In this document: piece after piece, positions 35,362-44,783 of the stretch | How positions within the stretch are numbered: the stretch's first letter is position 1 | Layout of the letters: each line of letters opens with the position of its first letter | From: Thermohalobaculum sp965247385 | Lineage (GTDB): Bacteria; Pseudomonadota; Alphaproteobacteria; Rhodobacterales; Rhodobacteraceae | Assembly: GCA_965247385.1 (NCBI GenBank) | Contig: CBDFHG010000007.1 | Span: forward strand, 1,116,001-1,180,000 | DNA length: 64,000 nt | Direction: 5' to 3' | Notes under the pieces: generated by a model | Databases searched by the model: none | The model's input: only the letters and a program-made list of their open reading frames with translations | What the model was told of the DNA's origin: nothing | Made by a program: the position numbers and the translations under genes

Positions 35362-38037
35362 ATGAATGTCGAAGCAACCTCCCCTGCCCAATCAGGTGCC
35401 AAGCCGCACCGGGCTGAGCCGCCCTGTTTCGACAGCAGCAGCGCGGAGGTTCTGACCGGCCTTCTGGCCGAGGTGATCCGCGCCCATGAGCCGCGGCTGG
35501 CGCGCTTGTTCCCGGACCCGGACAGCATACCGACGGACGACCCGGAGTTACTGATCAAGGCGCTGCAGGCGATCGGGATGCGAATCCAGATGGAGCGCAT
35601 CGCCGAGGAGAACTCCCAGATGCGACGGCGCCGCGCCGCCGAAATCTCCGGCGGGCCGGACAATGTGATCGGCTCGTTCAGCCATGCGCTGTCGGGAGCG
35701 GCAGCGATGGATATCGACGGCTCGGCGGTGGCCGGGGCGCTGGCGGAGTTCCATGTCTCGCCGACACTGACCGCCCATCCGACCGAGGCCAAGCGGGTGA
35801 CTGTGCTGGAGTGCCTGCGCCGGATCTATTTGACGCTGGTCGAATTGGAGGCATCGCGCTGGACCCCGCGTGAGCGGAACCACCTGATCCGGAAGATCAG
35901 GAACGAGATCGAAATCCTGTGGATGACCGGCGAGTTGCGCATCGACCGGCCCAGTCTGAAGGATGAGGTTGCCTGGGGGTTGCATTTCTTTAACGAAACC
36001 CTGTTCGACGCGTCGGACGCCAGCTATCAGCGCCTGGCCGAGGCGCTGGTGCGGCATTACCCGGAAGCCCGGGTCAAGCCGCCCGCATTCTTCCGTTTCG
36101 CCTCGTGGATCGGCGGCGATCGGGACGGCAACCCCAACGTCACCGCGGCGGTGACCCGCTGGACCCTGCAGGCGCATCGCCGAAATGCCATCACCCGTTA
36201 CCGCGAACGGGTCGCCCGGCTGGTGCGTACGCTGAGTGTTTCCGACCGCGTGCATGCCGCCCCGGAGAGCTTCCGCCGCCGGGTGGTGGCGGCGCTGGCG
36301 GCCTCCGGCGAGGGCGAGGCGATCGCGGGGCGCAACCCGCGTGAGCTGTTTCGGCAGGTCTTCAATGCCATCGACCTGCGGTTGCAAGCCAATCTGGGAT
36401 TGGCAGAGGTGCAAGCGGTGCCTTATCGCGGGCCGGAGGAGTTGGTGGGCGATCTCGAGGCGATCAACGGAGCGCTGAACGAAATGGGCGCGGGCGCGGT
36501 GGCGCGCGACGCGATCGGGCCGCTGATCCGGGAGGTCGAGACATTCGGGCTGCGCACCGCTTCGCTCGACATCCGGCAGAACTCGTCAGTGATCAACCGG
36601 ACTGTACAGGAGCTGATGGGTGCGGGTGCGGACTGGGCAGAGCGGCTGCGGGCCGATCTGTTTGGGGACAAGCGGATCGATCCGGATATTGGGGCGCTGA
36701 GCGAGGAGACGCGCGAGACGGTCGAGTTGTTCCAGTTGATCGGCGAGCGGCGCGACGACAATAAAGCGGTGGGTTCGTTCATCCTGTCGATGACGACCTC
36801 GGCGGAGGACCTGCTGGCGGTCTATTGGCTGGCGCGGCAATTCTGCGGCGAGAACCCGCCGGCGATCACACCCCTGTTCGAAACCATCGACGATTTGCGC
36901 AATGCGGGCGCGATCCTGGACGAGCTGCTGGCAGGGCCGGTCGTGCGCGAGGCGGTGGCCCGACGCGGCGACCGGCTGGAGGTGATGCTGGGTTATTCCG
37001 ATTCCAACAAGGATGGCGGATTCCTCACTTCGGTCTGGGAACTGGCCAAGGCCCAGAAGGAGATTATCGCCACCTGCGCCCGCTACGGGGTGGCGGTGCG
37101 GTACTTCCACGGCCGGGGCGGCTCGGTCAGCCGCGGCGGGGCGCCGACGGGGCGCGCCATCGCCGCCCAGCCCGCCGAGACCGTGAACGCACAGATGCGG
37201 GTGACCGAACAGGGTGAGGTGGTCTCGGGCAAATACTCGAACTGGGGCACGGCGAGCTATCAACTGGAACTGCTCAGCGCCAGCGTGCTGGCCCACACCC
37301 TGAAGTCGCCCCATGAGGACCGCGTGGGGGATTCTGAACGCTTCGTCAAGGTGATGGACAGGTTGTCGGGGGCCAGCCAGGCGGCCTATCGCGGCCTGCT
37401 GTTGAGCGACGGCTTCCTCGATTATTTCCAGGCGGCGAGCCCGGTCGAGGAGCTGGCGCTGTTGAAGATCGGCTCGCGCCCGGCGCGGCGCTTCGGGGCG
37501 GCGGGGATCGAGGACCTGCGGGCGATCCCCTGGGTCTTCGCCTGGAGCCAGAACCGGCATTTGCTGACCGGGTGGTACGGGCTGGGCACGGCGCTGGACC
37601 GGTTCCTGCTGGATCATGGTGAGGGCGGCGCCGCAGAGCTGCGCCAGATGTTCGCGCACTCGCGGGTGTTCCGACTGGTGCTGGACGAGGTCGAGAAGAC
37701 CCTGTTTCAGACCGATCTGGAGATTGCCGCGCTTTATGCCGAACTGGTGCCGGACGCGGCCCTGCGCGCGCGGGTCTTCGCCCGCATCCGCACCGAGTAC
37801 GCGCTGACCTGCAAGCGGCTCAAGCAAATCACCGGCGAGGATGCGCTGGCCGAACGGTTCCCGGCGTTTCGGCGGCGCATTTCGGATGGCCGTCCATTGA
37901 TCGACCGTTGCAACCGCTGGCAGGTCGGATTGTTGGCGCGCTATCGGGCCGGGGAAAACGGCGAGAGGGTGCGGGTGCGGGTGCCGCTGCTGTTGTCGAT
38001 GAATTGTGTGGCGTCGGGGTTGGGTTGGACCGGATAG
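35362..38037 (+). CDS. ppc: Phosphoenolpyruvate carboxylase
   Basis: About 891 residues from the ATG giving MNVEATSPAQSG. Catalytic blocks are TLTAHPTEAKRVTVLECLRR, ASWIGGDRDGNPNVTAAVTR, MLGYSDSNKDGGFLTSVWEL, and the mobile loop YFHGRGGSVSRGGAPTG. It carboxylates PEP to oxaloacetate, regenerating the C4 acid consumed by the serine cycle. The end reads LLSMNCVASGLGWTG; classical PEPCs end in a QNTG- or RNTG-like tail, so the C-terminus fits. It lies 71 bp after mtkB, probably the last gene of mcl-mtkA-mtkB-ppc. Confidence 0.94.
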   Translation: MNVEATSPAQSGAKPHRAEPPCFDSSSAEVLTGLLAEVIRAHEPRLARLFPDPDSIPTDDPELLIKALQAIGMRIQMERIAEENSQMRRRRAAEISGGPDNVIGSFSHALSGAAAMDIDGSAVAGALAEFHVSPTLTAHPTEAKRVTVLECLRRIYLTLVELEASRWTPRERNHLIRKIRNEIEILWMTGELRIDRPSLKDEVAWGLHFFNETLFDASDASYQRLAEALVRHYPEARVKPPAFFRFASWIGGDRDGNPNVTAAVTRWTLQAHRRNAITRYRERVARLVRTLSVSDRVHAAPESFRRRVVAALAASGEGEAIAGRNPRELFRQVFNAIDLRLQANLGLAEVQAVPYRGPEELVGDLEAINGALNEMGAGAVARDAIGPLIREVETFGLRTASLDIRQNSSVINRTVQELMGAGADWAERLRADLFGDKRIDPDIGALSEETRETVELFQLIGERRDDNKAVGSFILSMTTSAEDLLAVYWLARQFCGENPPAITPLFETIDDLRNAGAILDELLAGPVVREAVARRGDRLEVMLGYSDSNKDGGFLTSVWELAKAQKEIIATCARYGVAVRYFHGRGGSVSRGGAPTGRAIAAQPAETVNAQMRVTEQGEVVSGKYSNWGTASYQLELLSASVLAHTLKSPHEDRVGDSERFVKVMDRLSGASQAAYRGLLLSDGFLDYFQAASPVEELALLKIGSRPARRFGAAGIEDLRAIPWVFAWSQNRHLLTGWYGLGTALDRFLLDHGEGGAAELRQMFAHSRVFRLVLDEVEKTLFQTDLEIAALYAELVPDAALRARVFARIRTEYALTCKRLKQITGEDALAERFPAFRRRISDGRPLIDRCNRWQVGLLARYRAGENGERVRVRVPLLLSMNCVASGLGWTG

Positions 38038-38483
38038 GCCGTCTCAGAGGGGATGTGAGCGGCATCGGTGCGTGTCCACATCTGGACACATATCTAACAT
38101 GTGAAATTGCAAGAAAACTGATTCAAGCCCTATTCATGGTTAAGAGAAGGTGATCCAGGCCGACCGCAAAACGCTTTGGCATGGTTGGTGGCGGCGCAGG
38201 AATGACTGGCGTGGTCACCCCCCACCCTGTCCCTCCCCCGTTCTGGGGGAGGGCGTCACCGCACATAGGTCAGGCTTTGCGTCCCCCTTCCCCTGCAATT
38301 GGGGGACAGGGGGGCCTGCGACCTATTCGGTTCGCGTGTCATCCAGCCCGTGCCTTGAAGGCATGGGCGCTCGACCGGAATACACTCTACTGGAGCGTTT
38401 CCTGATCGACCTCGGTCCGGCCCGCGCCGGAGGCGCGTGCGTTCGGCGGGGAAACGATCCACCGGACCGTTTCTTGATCCGCC
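38038..38483. other. Intergenic region with palindromic repeats, no gene seen
   Basis: 446 bases between ppc and the convergent luxR-type gene. The left part is AT-richer and unremarkable. At 38231-38253 there is a perfect hairpin (ccctccccc / gggggaggg, 5-base loop) and at 38281-38307 a second (gtccccc / gggggac). A weaker outer symmetry (ataggtcaggc ... gcctgcgaccta) surrounds the second. These GC-rich palindromes look like REP-type intergenic repeats or terminators of the converging transcripts. Confidence 0.6.
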
Positions 38484-39116
38484 TCACCCCTCGCCGCGCT
38501 GCATGTATTGGGCGACGGCGGTGGCGCGGTTGGGGACGCCCAGTTTGTCGTAGATCAGTTTCAGGTGATATTTCACCGTGTTCTCGGAGATGCCGAGGCG
38601 GGCCGAGATCTGGGTGTTGCTCCAGCCCTGAGCCAACGCCTTCAGCACCTCGCGCTCGCGCCGTGTGAGTTGTTCGAAGGGGTCGTCGCGCAGCGCCGTG
38701 AAATCGACGAAGGGGAAGCTGACACGCCCCTGCGCGACACTGGAGAGCACGTTCAGCAGGGTCTCGGGCGGGTCGTCGTCGGAGATGCAGCCCCAGGCGC
38801 CACCCTGCATCGCATCGCGCACCAGATTGGCGCGGAGCGTACCGAGCTTGACGATGACCCGCAGGTCAGGGCGCTTTCGCCGGACCCATTGCAGCAAATG
38901 GGTCATCGGGTTCTCGGACCCGTTGAGGGCGAGGATGACGATTCCTGGATCGGGTGGCCCAGGATCGGATGGCTCCGGACCAATCTCATCGATGCGGCGG
39001 ATGAAGGCAGGCACGTCGTCCGTGGCTAGGCACAATGAGAACGCGCCGCCGCCTTCCAGGACGGTGCGCAAAGCGCCGACGAACCAGGCGCCGCCGCCAA
39101 TGACCGCTACCTTCAC
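38484..39116 (-). CDS. LuxR/NarL-type regulator with atypical receiver domain
   Basis: 210 residues from a GTG start with GGGAGG 6 bases upstream; the open frame extends further but without support. The C-terminal LuxR HTH is clear: FEQLTRREREVLKALAQGWS, NTQISARLGISENTVKYHLK, LIYDKLGVPNRATAVAQYMQ. The N-terminal half has the length and order of a receiver domain (VKVAVIGGGAWFVGALRTVL), but the acidic pair after strand 1 is replaced by GGG and the phosphorylation Asp by Leu/Asn (IVILALNGSENP). It is probably not phosphorylated in the usual way. No sensor kinase is adjacent. Confidence 0.85.
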   Translation of the reverse strand: MKVAVIGGGAWFVGALRTVLEGGGAFSLCLATDDVPAFIRRIDEIGPEPSDPGPPDPGIVILALNGSENPMTHLLQWVRRKRPDLRVIVKLGTLRANLVRDAMQGGAWGCISDDDPPETLLNVLSSVAQGRVSFPFVDFTALRDDPFEQLTRREREVLKALAQGWSNTQISARLGISENTVKYHLKLIYDKLGVPNRATAVAQYMQRGEG

Positions 39117-39366
39117 CGAGGCGCCTCCCTGTCGTTGCGCAATGTGCGACGGCATGGAAGCTAGCGTATGGCAGCCATTAATGAGAAGTTTATTTAACTT
39201 TTGAACTAGAAAAATTTTCTGAACACCGCGGCCTTGATCGATCGCCCTGATGAACAACGTTGTCGCGCCCGTTCGCCACGCTCCGGAAGCGGCTGGCGAC
39301 TGAATTCAACCCGCAGCACGAATGACCCCCGGCGAACCCCGATCCAGGCGATAGACCCGCCGTGAC

Positions 39367-40155
39367 TCAAGCTGCGCGGCCGTAGAAGCCGATTCGCTCC
39401 TCGTCGGAGAACCGCACCCCGGGGGTTTCGTAAAAGGAGAAAACGGCGATGACCCGGTCGATATCGCCGACCACAGGGGTCACCCGGTGGGCGGTGTTTC
39501 TACCGCGGAAGACGTTGAGCGTGCCAGCCTCGGCAACGATGCTCCGAACCTCGCCGTCCTCGCCCCGCAGCATCCGGGCCACACCGTCGTAGTTCGGGTC
39601 ATCGTCGCTGCGCAGACCGGTGCGGTATTCGAACGCGCCACCCTCTCGCGGCGCTTGCAGCAGCAGCGTCGTGGTGAATTCCGAGCGGTCGAAATGCCAG
39701 TTCAGCGCCTCGGCCGCGGTGTAGCGCATGACATTGGCGCAGGCGATCGGATCGTCCATGACATACAATGCGGGTTTCTCCATCGCCTCTGCCAGGAAAA
39801 CAGCCAGGTTCGGCCATTCATAGAGCCGGACCAGCAGGCTGTCCGGGATTTGATCGGCGCAGATGGTCTGGTTCGAGGTTTCGAACAGCGTCAACGCCGG
39901 GTGATCCGGTGCGAGCCCCGGAATCTCCTTCCGGAAATAGATGTTGTGCGCACGCTTGTGGGTGAAGGCGCTGGCATCGAAAACCGGAGCCGTCTCGCTG
40001 ACCGACCGGCGCACGGCCCCGGGCCGCATCAACCCCTCAAGGTTGAACATGCCGTCCCGGGCGAGATCTGCCTGGCAGCGATCCACCAGGGCGGTCCACC
40101 CGGGCGAACCGGGCTGGTCGAGAGGGTAGCGGTCGAGATCGAGGATATCTTGCAT
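39367..40155 (-). CDS. 2-oxoglutarate/Fe(II)-dependent dioxygenase-like protein
   Basis: 262 residues. A jelly-roll oxygenase with the metal triad visible: HxD in ALNWHFDRSEFTTTLLLQA (about 160) and the distal His in GRNTAHRVTPVVGDIDRVIA (about 228), with the 2OG-binding Arg likely in the latter block. The N-terminal part (MQDILDLDRYPLDQPGSPGW) resembles the HalD/ArpA-like group (from memory). The substrate is unknown; an amino acid or small acid is a guess. It is divergent from a LysR-type gene 97 bp away, which is probably its regulator. Confidence 0.78.
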   Translation of the reverse strand: MQDILDLDRYPLDQPGSPGWTALVDRCQADLARDGMFNLEGLMRPGAVRRSVSETAPVFDASAFTHKRAHNIYFRKEIPGLAPDHPALTLFETSNQTICADQIPDSLLVRLYEWPNLAVFLAEAMEKPALYVMDDPIACANVMRYTAAEALNWHFDRSEFTTTLLLQAPREGGAFEYRTGLRSDDDPNYDGVARMLRGEDGEVRSIVAEAGTLNVFRGRNTAHRVTPVVGDIDRVIAVFSFYETPGVRFSDEERIGFYGRAA

Positions 40156-40252
40156 GGCGGCAACCTTTCGGGAGCGAGTATGGCTAAGAAAAATCGCCGT
40201 GCAACGGGGAAAATTCTATGCCAGGATTAAAAACCCTATCTCAGGAGGCAAT

Positions 40253-41167
40253 ATGAAACTTCCCCCTCTCAACGCATTGAGGGTTTTCGAGGCGGCCGCG
40301 CGCACCGGCGGCTATGTGGCGGCAGCGGCGGAGCTTGGCGTCTCGCGGGCGGCCGTCAGCCAGCAGGTCCGCAATCTGGAGAGGTTCTTCGGCAAGCGCC
40401 TCTTCGAGCGTTACAATAACCGCGTGCTGCTGACCGACGCCGGACGCGAAATCCATGCCGAAGCCGCGGAGGGATTGCAGCGCATCGCCGAGATGAGCGC
40501 GCATGTGTTGACCGGCACGAACCGCGCACGCCTGGTGGTCAGCGCCCCACCGTCGCTTGTCGAGCGCTGGCTGGCACCGCGCCTGGAGCGCTTCGCTGCG
40601 GCAAACCCGGGAGTCAGCGTCGACATCCGGGTCGAGGACGATCCAGTGGATTTCACGGCCCAGGGCCTTGATCTGCGGATCTGTTACGGTGCGCAACTGT
40701 ATCCGGACCTGGAGGTAACACTGCTGTTTCAGGACCGGGTAACGCCGTTGGCCAGCCCGGCGTTCATGGCACGGCACGGGCTGGAGCCGGGCAGCGACCT
40801 GTCTGGATTGGAAGATAACTGCTTCATCCTGACCAACTGGGGGCCGAGCTTCGCCTCCCACCCGAGTTGGAGCGAATGGCTTCGCCGCAAGGGCGGACCA
40901 CGCGGCCGGAACCTTGTACCGGGCGTCAGCGCCGGATCGTCAAGCCTGGCGCTGGGACTGGCGCGGCAGAACCTCGGCATCGCGTTGGGGCAGTTGGAGT
41001 TGGCCCGCGCGGACCTCGCCTCGGGTGCGCTGGTCCGGTTCGACGCGGATGCCATCGCCATCGGGCACCCCTACTGCGCCGTCACCCAATCGGGCCAGCG
41101 CCGCCGCGTCATGCTCCGGGCGATGCTGGAGCTGCTGCACGACGAGACCGGCGGGAACGGTTCATGA
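40253..41167 (+). CDS. LysR-family transcriptional regulator (GcvA-like)
   Basis: 304 residues from the ATG giving MKLPPLNALRVFEAAARTGG, preceded by caggagg. The N-terminal winged HTH is at 5-65 (YVAAAAELGVSRAAVSQQVR, NLERFFGKRLFERYNNRVLL), with the GcvA-type opening LPPLNALRVFEAAAR. The effector domain spans about 90-300 (LVVSAPPSLVERWLAPRLER, GLDLRICYGAQ). It is divergent from the 2OG oxygenase gene, the usual LysR arrangement, so it probably controls that gene and itself from the 97-bp intergenic region. Confidence 0.9.
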   Translation: MKLPPLNALRVFEAAARTGGYVAAAAELGVSRAAVSQQVRNLERFFGKRLFERYNNRVLLTDAGREIHAEAAEGLQRIAEMSAHVLTGTNRARLVVSAPPSLVERWLAPRLERFAAANPGVSVDIRVEDDPVDFTAQGLDLRICYGAQLYPDLEVTLLFQDRVTPLASPAFMARHGLEPGSDLSGLEDNCFILTNWGPSFASHPSWSEWLRRKGGPRGRNLVPGVSAGSSSLALGLARQNLGIALGQLELARADLASGALVRFDADAIAIGHPYCAVTQSGQRRRVMLRAMLELLHDETGGNGS

Positions 41168-41462
41168 CCAGGTTGCCAAGAGGGCAATCCCCGGATTGAG
41201 GCGCAATACCCGGCACTGGCCACTAGAGAATGATCCATGATCTAACTTATTGGTTTGTCGCGATTTCCGAGTCGAAAAGTGAATTCACTTTGCTAGAAAT
41301 CGCTCTAACGCTCTCGCACGAAGTGAATTCAGGCACCAGCGTGGTGCAGCCATAGAGCGTCAGCAACCCGATCTGGTGAGATCGTTTCGTATCACCATTT
41401 AAGATCCGATGGATGTGATCATCGGGCCGGTGAATTCGCGGATGATGTTCAGGGCAATATTT

Positions 41463-41537
41463 TGGAGCGGGCGATCGGGATCGAACCGACGACATTCAGC
41501 TTGGGAAGCTGACGTTCTACCACTGAACTACGCCCGC
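41463..41537 (-). tRNA. tRNA-Gly (anticodon CCC)
   Basis: On the minus strand: acceptor GCGGGCG paired with CGCCCGC, D arm GTTC-AGTGGTA-GAAC, anticodon stem TCAGC/GCTGA around loop TTCCCAA (anticodon at 41503-41505), T arm GTCGG-TTCGATC-CCGAT, then discriminator T and an encoded CCA. All four stems pair fully. It stands at the left edge of the accessory island, 36 bp from the truncated end of a serine recombinase gene. Confidence 0.95.
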
Positions 41538-41572
41538 ACTGTATTTTCGCATAGTCCAGCGACGATTCCTGG

Positions 41573-42689
41573 TCAATAGGAATCACTAGCTGTAGCGCCG
41601 TAAAGAGCCGCCTGAGTCTCGCGACAAATTGCTCCAATCACCAACATGCCTCGCAAACCGTCGAGCATTTCTTCGTCTGACAGCCGATGTGATCGCGCAC
41701 CGATGATCGCCTGCGCCGCATCGAAGAGTGCCTTGTCGACGATGGCCTCGAAGGTGCCCTCGGTGCGGACCCAAGCATCTGGCTCGTTGCGGGTTCGCCG
41801 CTTCTTCAGCTTGAACGAGATCCGGTTCCAGACGTTGTTGCCGATATATTTTTCGTTGATCAGAATCTGGTGAACGGTCCCGCGAACCCACGGCCGGCCG
41901 AGATCGGTCAAAATGCCACGGTCTTTGAGTTGGGCGACAATCTCGCTTTCGGTTTGGCCGTCCTCGACGAAAGCGCGGTAAATGCTGCGAACAACTTCGA
42001 TTTCCTCCGGGGGACCAGGCACGAGCGTCACCCGATCGGTCTGGATGCTCTTGTGCTCGCCGCGCCGAAGTTCGCCTTTTTCGGTGCCCTCCTCGTCGAT
42101 CAGCATCCGCCTGAGGCCATAGCCGGGAGGGCCGCCCTGCCGGAACCCCAACTCGATCAGCCGACACTGGCCCGAGAACACCTTCGCCGAGAGCTCCCGG
42201 CTATACTCTCCGGCCATCGCGCGCTTGACGCCTTTGACGATCGTGGAAACAGGGCTTCCGTCGTTTTCGAACTGCTCGGCGCAGTAGATAACCGAGACGC
42301 CGACGCGTTTGCAGATGTGTTCGTAGTAGGCGCTCTCATCGGCGTCCTGGAACCGACCCCAGCGGCTGATGTCATAGACCGGGATCAACTCGTAGCCGGC
42401 CCTGCCGCTCTGCACGTCCTCGATCAATTGTATGAGTGCGCCACGCCCGTCGATCCTCAGGCCGCTCTTGCCCTCGTCGGCATAGGTTCGAACGATCTCG
42501 ATCCCGCGCTCGGCCGCATACCGCCGGATCGCGTCCGCCTGGTTCTCCGTCGAACACCTCTGATGTTCGTGTCGACATCCGGACGTACTCCGCCGCGCGG
42601 ACATGCCCACGGTACCCCGTTTCTCGCGGTTGGGCATCGTATCCACTTCGCTCACTCAATCTTCCTGGTCGCTTCGCCCCGATCTCCAC
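41573..42689 (-). pseudogene. Serine recombinase (resolvase + recombinase domain), frameshifted and C-terminally short
   Basis: One frame holds the opening VRAAEYVRMST with the expected start of the resolvase domain. The rest is in another frame: EHQRCSTENQADAIRRYAAE, VYDISRWGRFQDADESAYYE, YSRELSAKVFSGQCRLIELG, then the Recombinase domain DRGILTDLGRPWVRGTVHQI. One extra C near 42577 separates them; without it the join reads RMSTEHQRCSTENQ. The C-terminus stops soon after the recombinase domain (GMLVIGAICRETQAA), while large serine recombinases usually continue for 100 or more residues. The protein is probably dead, the integrase of a lost or decayed element. Confidence 0.85.
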
Positions 42690-42759
42690 GAATTCGCGCT
42701 GATCGCGCTAACCACCTCTGATTCCTTGCAGATCACTCTAAGCGCGGAGGGGCAGAAAG

Positions 42760-43140
42760 ATGTTTCCTAAAAAGGGCAATGTTGTTCCGAATGCGGATGG
42801 CGAGGTCCGTCTCGAAGTAAATTACCGCCAAACGATCGCGGCGGCGTTGCACCGGGAACTCAAGGGCACACACCGGGCGGTGAAAACCACAATGCGCTGG
42901 ACCGGCGCGAGCGAGCGGACGGTGAAGACCTGGATTGCGGGGTCACACGGCCCGAGCGGCGAGCATCTGATCTCGCTTATGTGCGATTCGGACGAAGTGC
43001 TGGCGGGAATCCTCTCACTGGCCGGGCGGGGCGAGGCCATCGTCGCATTGCGGTTGGTCGAAATACGCGACAGACTGGAGGAGATCCATCAACTGATCGA
43101 TGTTGCAATAGATGGCGATGGCGACAAGCCGACGTCGTAA
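42760..43140 (+). CDS. Small phage/ICE-type helix-turn-helix protein
   Basis: 126 residues: MFPKKGNVVPNADGEVRLEV, then a probable HTH LKGTHRAVKTTMRWTGASER followed by TVKTWIAGSHGPSGEHLISL. Proteins with this AVKT(V/M)MRWTGA(S/N)ERTVK pattern are often found next to serine recombinases in alphaproteobacterial genomic islands (from memory). The start is divergent from the recombinase gene, with a gcggagggg ribosome binding site. It is probably a regulator or accessory protein of the former element. Confidence 0.72.
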   Translation: MFPKKGNVVPNADGEVRLEVNYRQTIAAALHRELKGTHRAVKTTMRWTGASERTVKTWIAGSHGPSGEHLISLMCDSDEVLAGILSLAGRGEAIVALRLVEIRDRLEEIHQLIDVAIDGDGDKPTS

Positions 43141-43187
43141 TCGTCATGGATGGGGTCATTGGCAGTGTCGCATAGCCATGGACGCGA

Positions 43188-44513
43188 TCAGTTTCTGCCA
43201 TTTTCCAGCCAGCGTTCCAACTGTTGCAGACGGCTCCGATAGCCGCCGTAGATCGAGCTTTGGAGATCTTTGGGGAATGTTTTCGGAAGCGTCGCGGCCG
43301 CATCGGTGAGCGCTTTTTCGCTGTCCGCGACAAGTTCTGCGGTGATCTCGGCCACCAGTCCGCCGGGCAGGCCTGCAGATTTGGCCGTCTCGTCAAAGTG
43401 GCGGGCGGAGATCCTGTCCACGCGATAGTGACGGTTATTGCCGAAAGCTACCGCTAATTTCATCTGGTTGTGCCGCAACTGGCCGCGGTCGTAGAGCGGC
43501 TGGCTGGACATGACATCGTAAAACGGCGTTAACCGAAACCCGCCGCCGGGTAACAGAGCTATGCTGTAGTTCTTCGCGTGAGCATCAGTGGCTGCCAGTA
43601 GCCAGTAGATCATCGCCGCCTTCATCACCGTGCGCTGATCGGTTTTCGGATCATCACATGCCCGCAAAGTTTCCAGGATAGCGGCCATGCCCGGGCCGCC
43701 ATCGGCCTCATATTTGAAGGCAGGGGCCACCCCGCGTGCCTGGCAGAAATCTTCTTGCGGTAGCCGCAGCAACCGGGCGTCTTTGGTCCATTGGCGGTCA
43801 AAGCGCTCGACCACCAGCGTCTTGTGCGGGCCGAACTGTGTCATTTCCGAATGCGCAACCGACATGCTGAGCGCAGCCATCACCCGCAGGCACAGATGCT
43901 CGTTCTCGACGCTGTCCGAGAGATCGATACCGTCAGGTCTCAGGCCGATCGATGGTTTGAGAATATGCGTCGTCGCGGTCGTGCCATGCGGGATATGCCA
44001 GCCTTCCTGCCACCAGAGCAGCGCCGTCTTTTCTTGCGCGCCCGCCAAAGAAATCCTGAACTCCGCATCGGCTTCAAGACCGAGCGGATTGTGTGCAAGC
44101 CCTGCCAGAATACCCTCGATGTCCGCATCGCTCGCTGCGCGAGCATCGATCTGCCCGGCAGTGCCGGGCTCCGTTCCTTCCGGAAGGAATTGCAGTGCGC
44201 CAACACAGTCCCGTCCGATCGCACTCAGAAGGCTGAACGCATCCGTGCCGTCAGCATGCTGTCTTGCAGCGATCTGGCGGTGCACTTCCGGTTCATCCGG
44301 CAGCAGGTTTTCGAAGACGGCTGTCACCGGCGCGCCGATATAGCGATCTTCACGCAGCGGTAGCGAGAGCGACACCGCAAACGTTGGTTGCCAGTCCAGC
44401 CAGCTTTGATCGTACTGGAAATCAATCGCGCCGCTCGTGGCCTTGTTCAGCCGACCTACAAGGCGACTGTTCAGATAAACCGACAATGGCGCGTAGCGGC
44501 GACGACGGCTCAT
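43188..44513 (-). CDS. hipA: HipA-type serine/threonine kinase toxin
   Basis: 441 residues, full length. The N-terminal couple-hipA domain is at about 8-105 (LSVYLNSRLVGRLNKATSGA). The kinase region has a Gly-rich loop FRISLAGAQEKTALLWW (the serine that E. coli HipA autophosphorylates is retained), the ATP-binding lysine block THILKPSIGLRPDGIDLSDS, catalytic WLLAATDAHAKNYSIALLPG and metal-binding TPFYDVMSSQPLY. The family phosphorylates glutamyl-tRNA synthetase or other tRNA synthetases and causes growth arrest and persistence. The start overlaps the hipB stop by ATGA. All catalytic residues are present. Confidence 0.92.
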   Translation of the reverse strand: MSRRRRYAPLSVYLNSRLVGRLNKATSGAIDFQYDQSWLDWQPTFAVSLSLPLREDRYIGAPVTAVFENLLPDEPEVHRQIAARQHADGTDAFSLLSAIGRDCVGALQFLPEGTEPGTAGQIDARAASDADIEGILAGLAHNPLGLEADAEFRISLAGAQEKTALLWWQEGWHIPHGTTATTHILKPSIGLRPDGIDLSDSVENEHLCLRVMAALSMSVAHSEMTQFGPHKTLVVERFDRQWTKDARLLRLPQEDFCQARGVAPAFKYEADGGPGMAAILETLRACDDPKTDQRTVMKAAMIYWLLAATDAHAKNYSIALLPGGGFRLTPFYDVMSSQPLYDRGQLRHNQMKLAVAFGNNRHYRVDRISARHFDETAKSAGLPGGLVAEITAELVADSEKALTDAAATLPKTFPKDLQSSIYGGYRSRLQQLERWLENGRN

Positions 44514-44764
44514 AAGAACAGGTCCTCAATGCTCTCGCTGCCGCCCTTGGTGCGTTTGCGAATCACCAGCTCCTGATCGAGCGCTGCCAGTGCGGCCATG
44601 AGCGTACTCAGCCGTGTTGCCGGCGCACCGTCTTCAAGCTTCGAGATGGTTGCCTGGCGCAATTGTGTGCGAGCTCCCATCTCCTCTTGCGTTAGATCGG
44701 CTTGCTTGCGCCTGCGGCGTAACGCGGCGCCAAGCTGTTTTTCAGTGCGGATGATCGTATCCAT
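44510..44764 (-). CDS. hipB: HipB-type antitoxin (XRE family)
   Basis: 84 residues: MDTIIRTEKQLGAALRRRRK, then the HTH QADLTQEEMGARTQLRQATI followed by SKLEDGAPATRLSTLMAALA, and a short acidic tail ending SIEDLFL. It should bind HipA and autorepress the operon through the operator at 44784-44825, about 20 bp upstream of its start. Translationally coupled to hipA. Confidence 0.92.
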   Translation of the reverse strand: MDTIIRTEKQLGAALRRRRKQADLTQEEMGARTQLRQATISKLEDGAPATRLSTLMAALAALDQELVIRKRTKGGSESIEDLFL

Positions 44765-44783
44765 GAGTCTTTCCGTTTTCTTT

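Noticed and set aside
33047..35377. 776-codon minus-strand frame
   Set aside because: Antisense to mtkA, mtkB and the end of mcl, which are strongly supported; His/Asp/Arg-rich shadow composition.
36586..37827. 413-codon minus-strand frame
   Set aside because: Antisense shadow of ppc with no recognisable domain.
41463..41537. tRNA gene as a proven attachment site
   Set aside because: No second copy of the tRNA 3' end was found within the island, and serine recombinases usually do not use tRNA genes.
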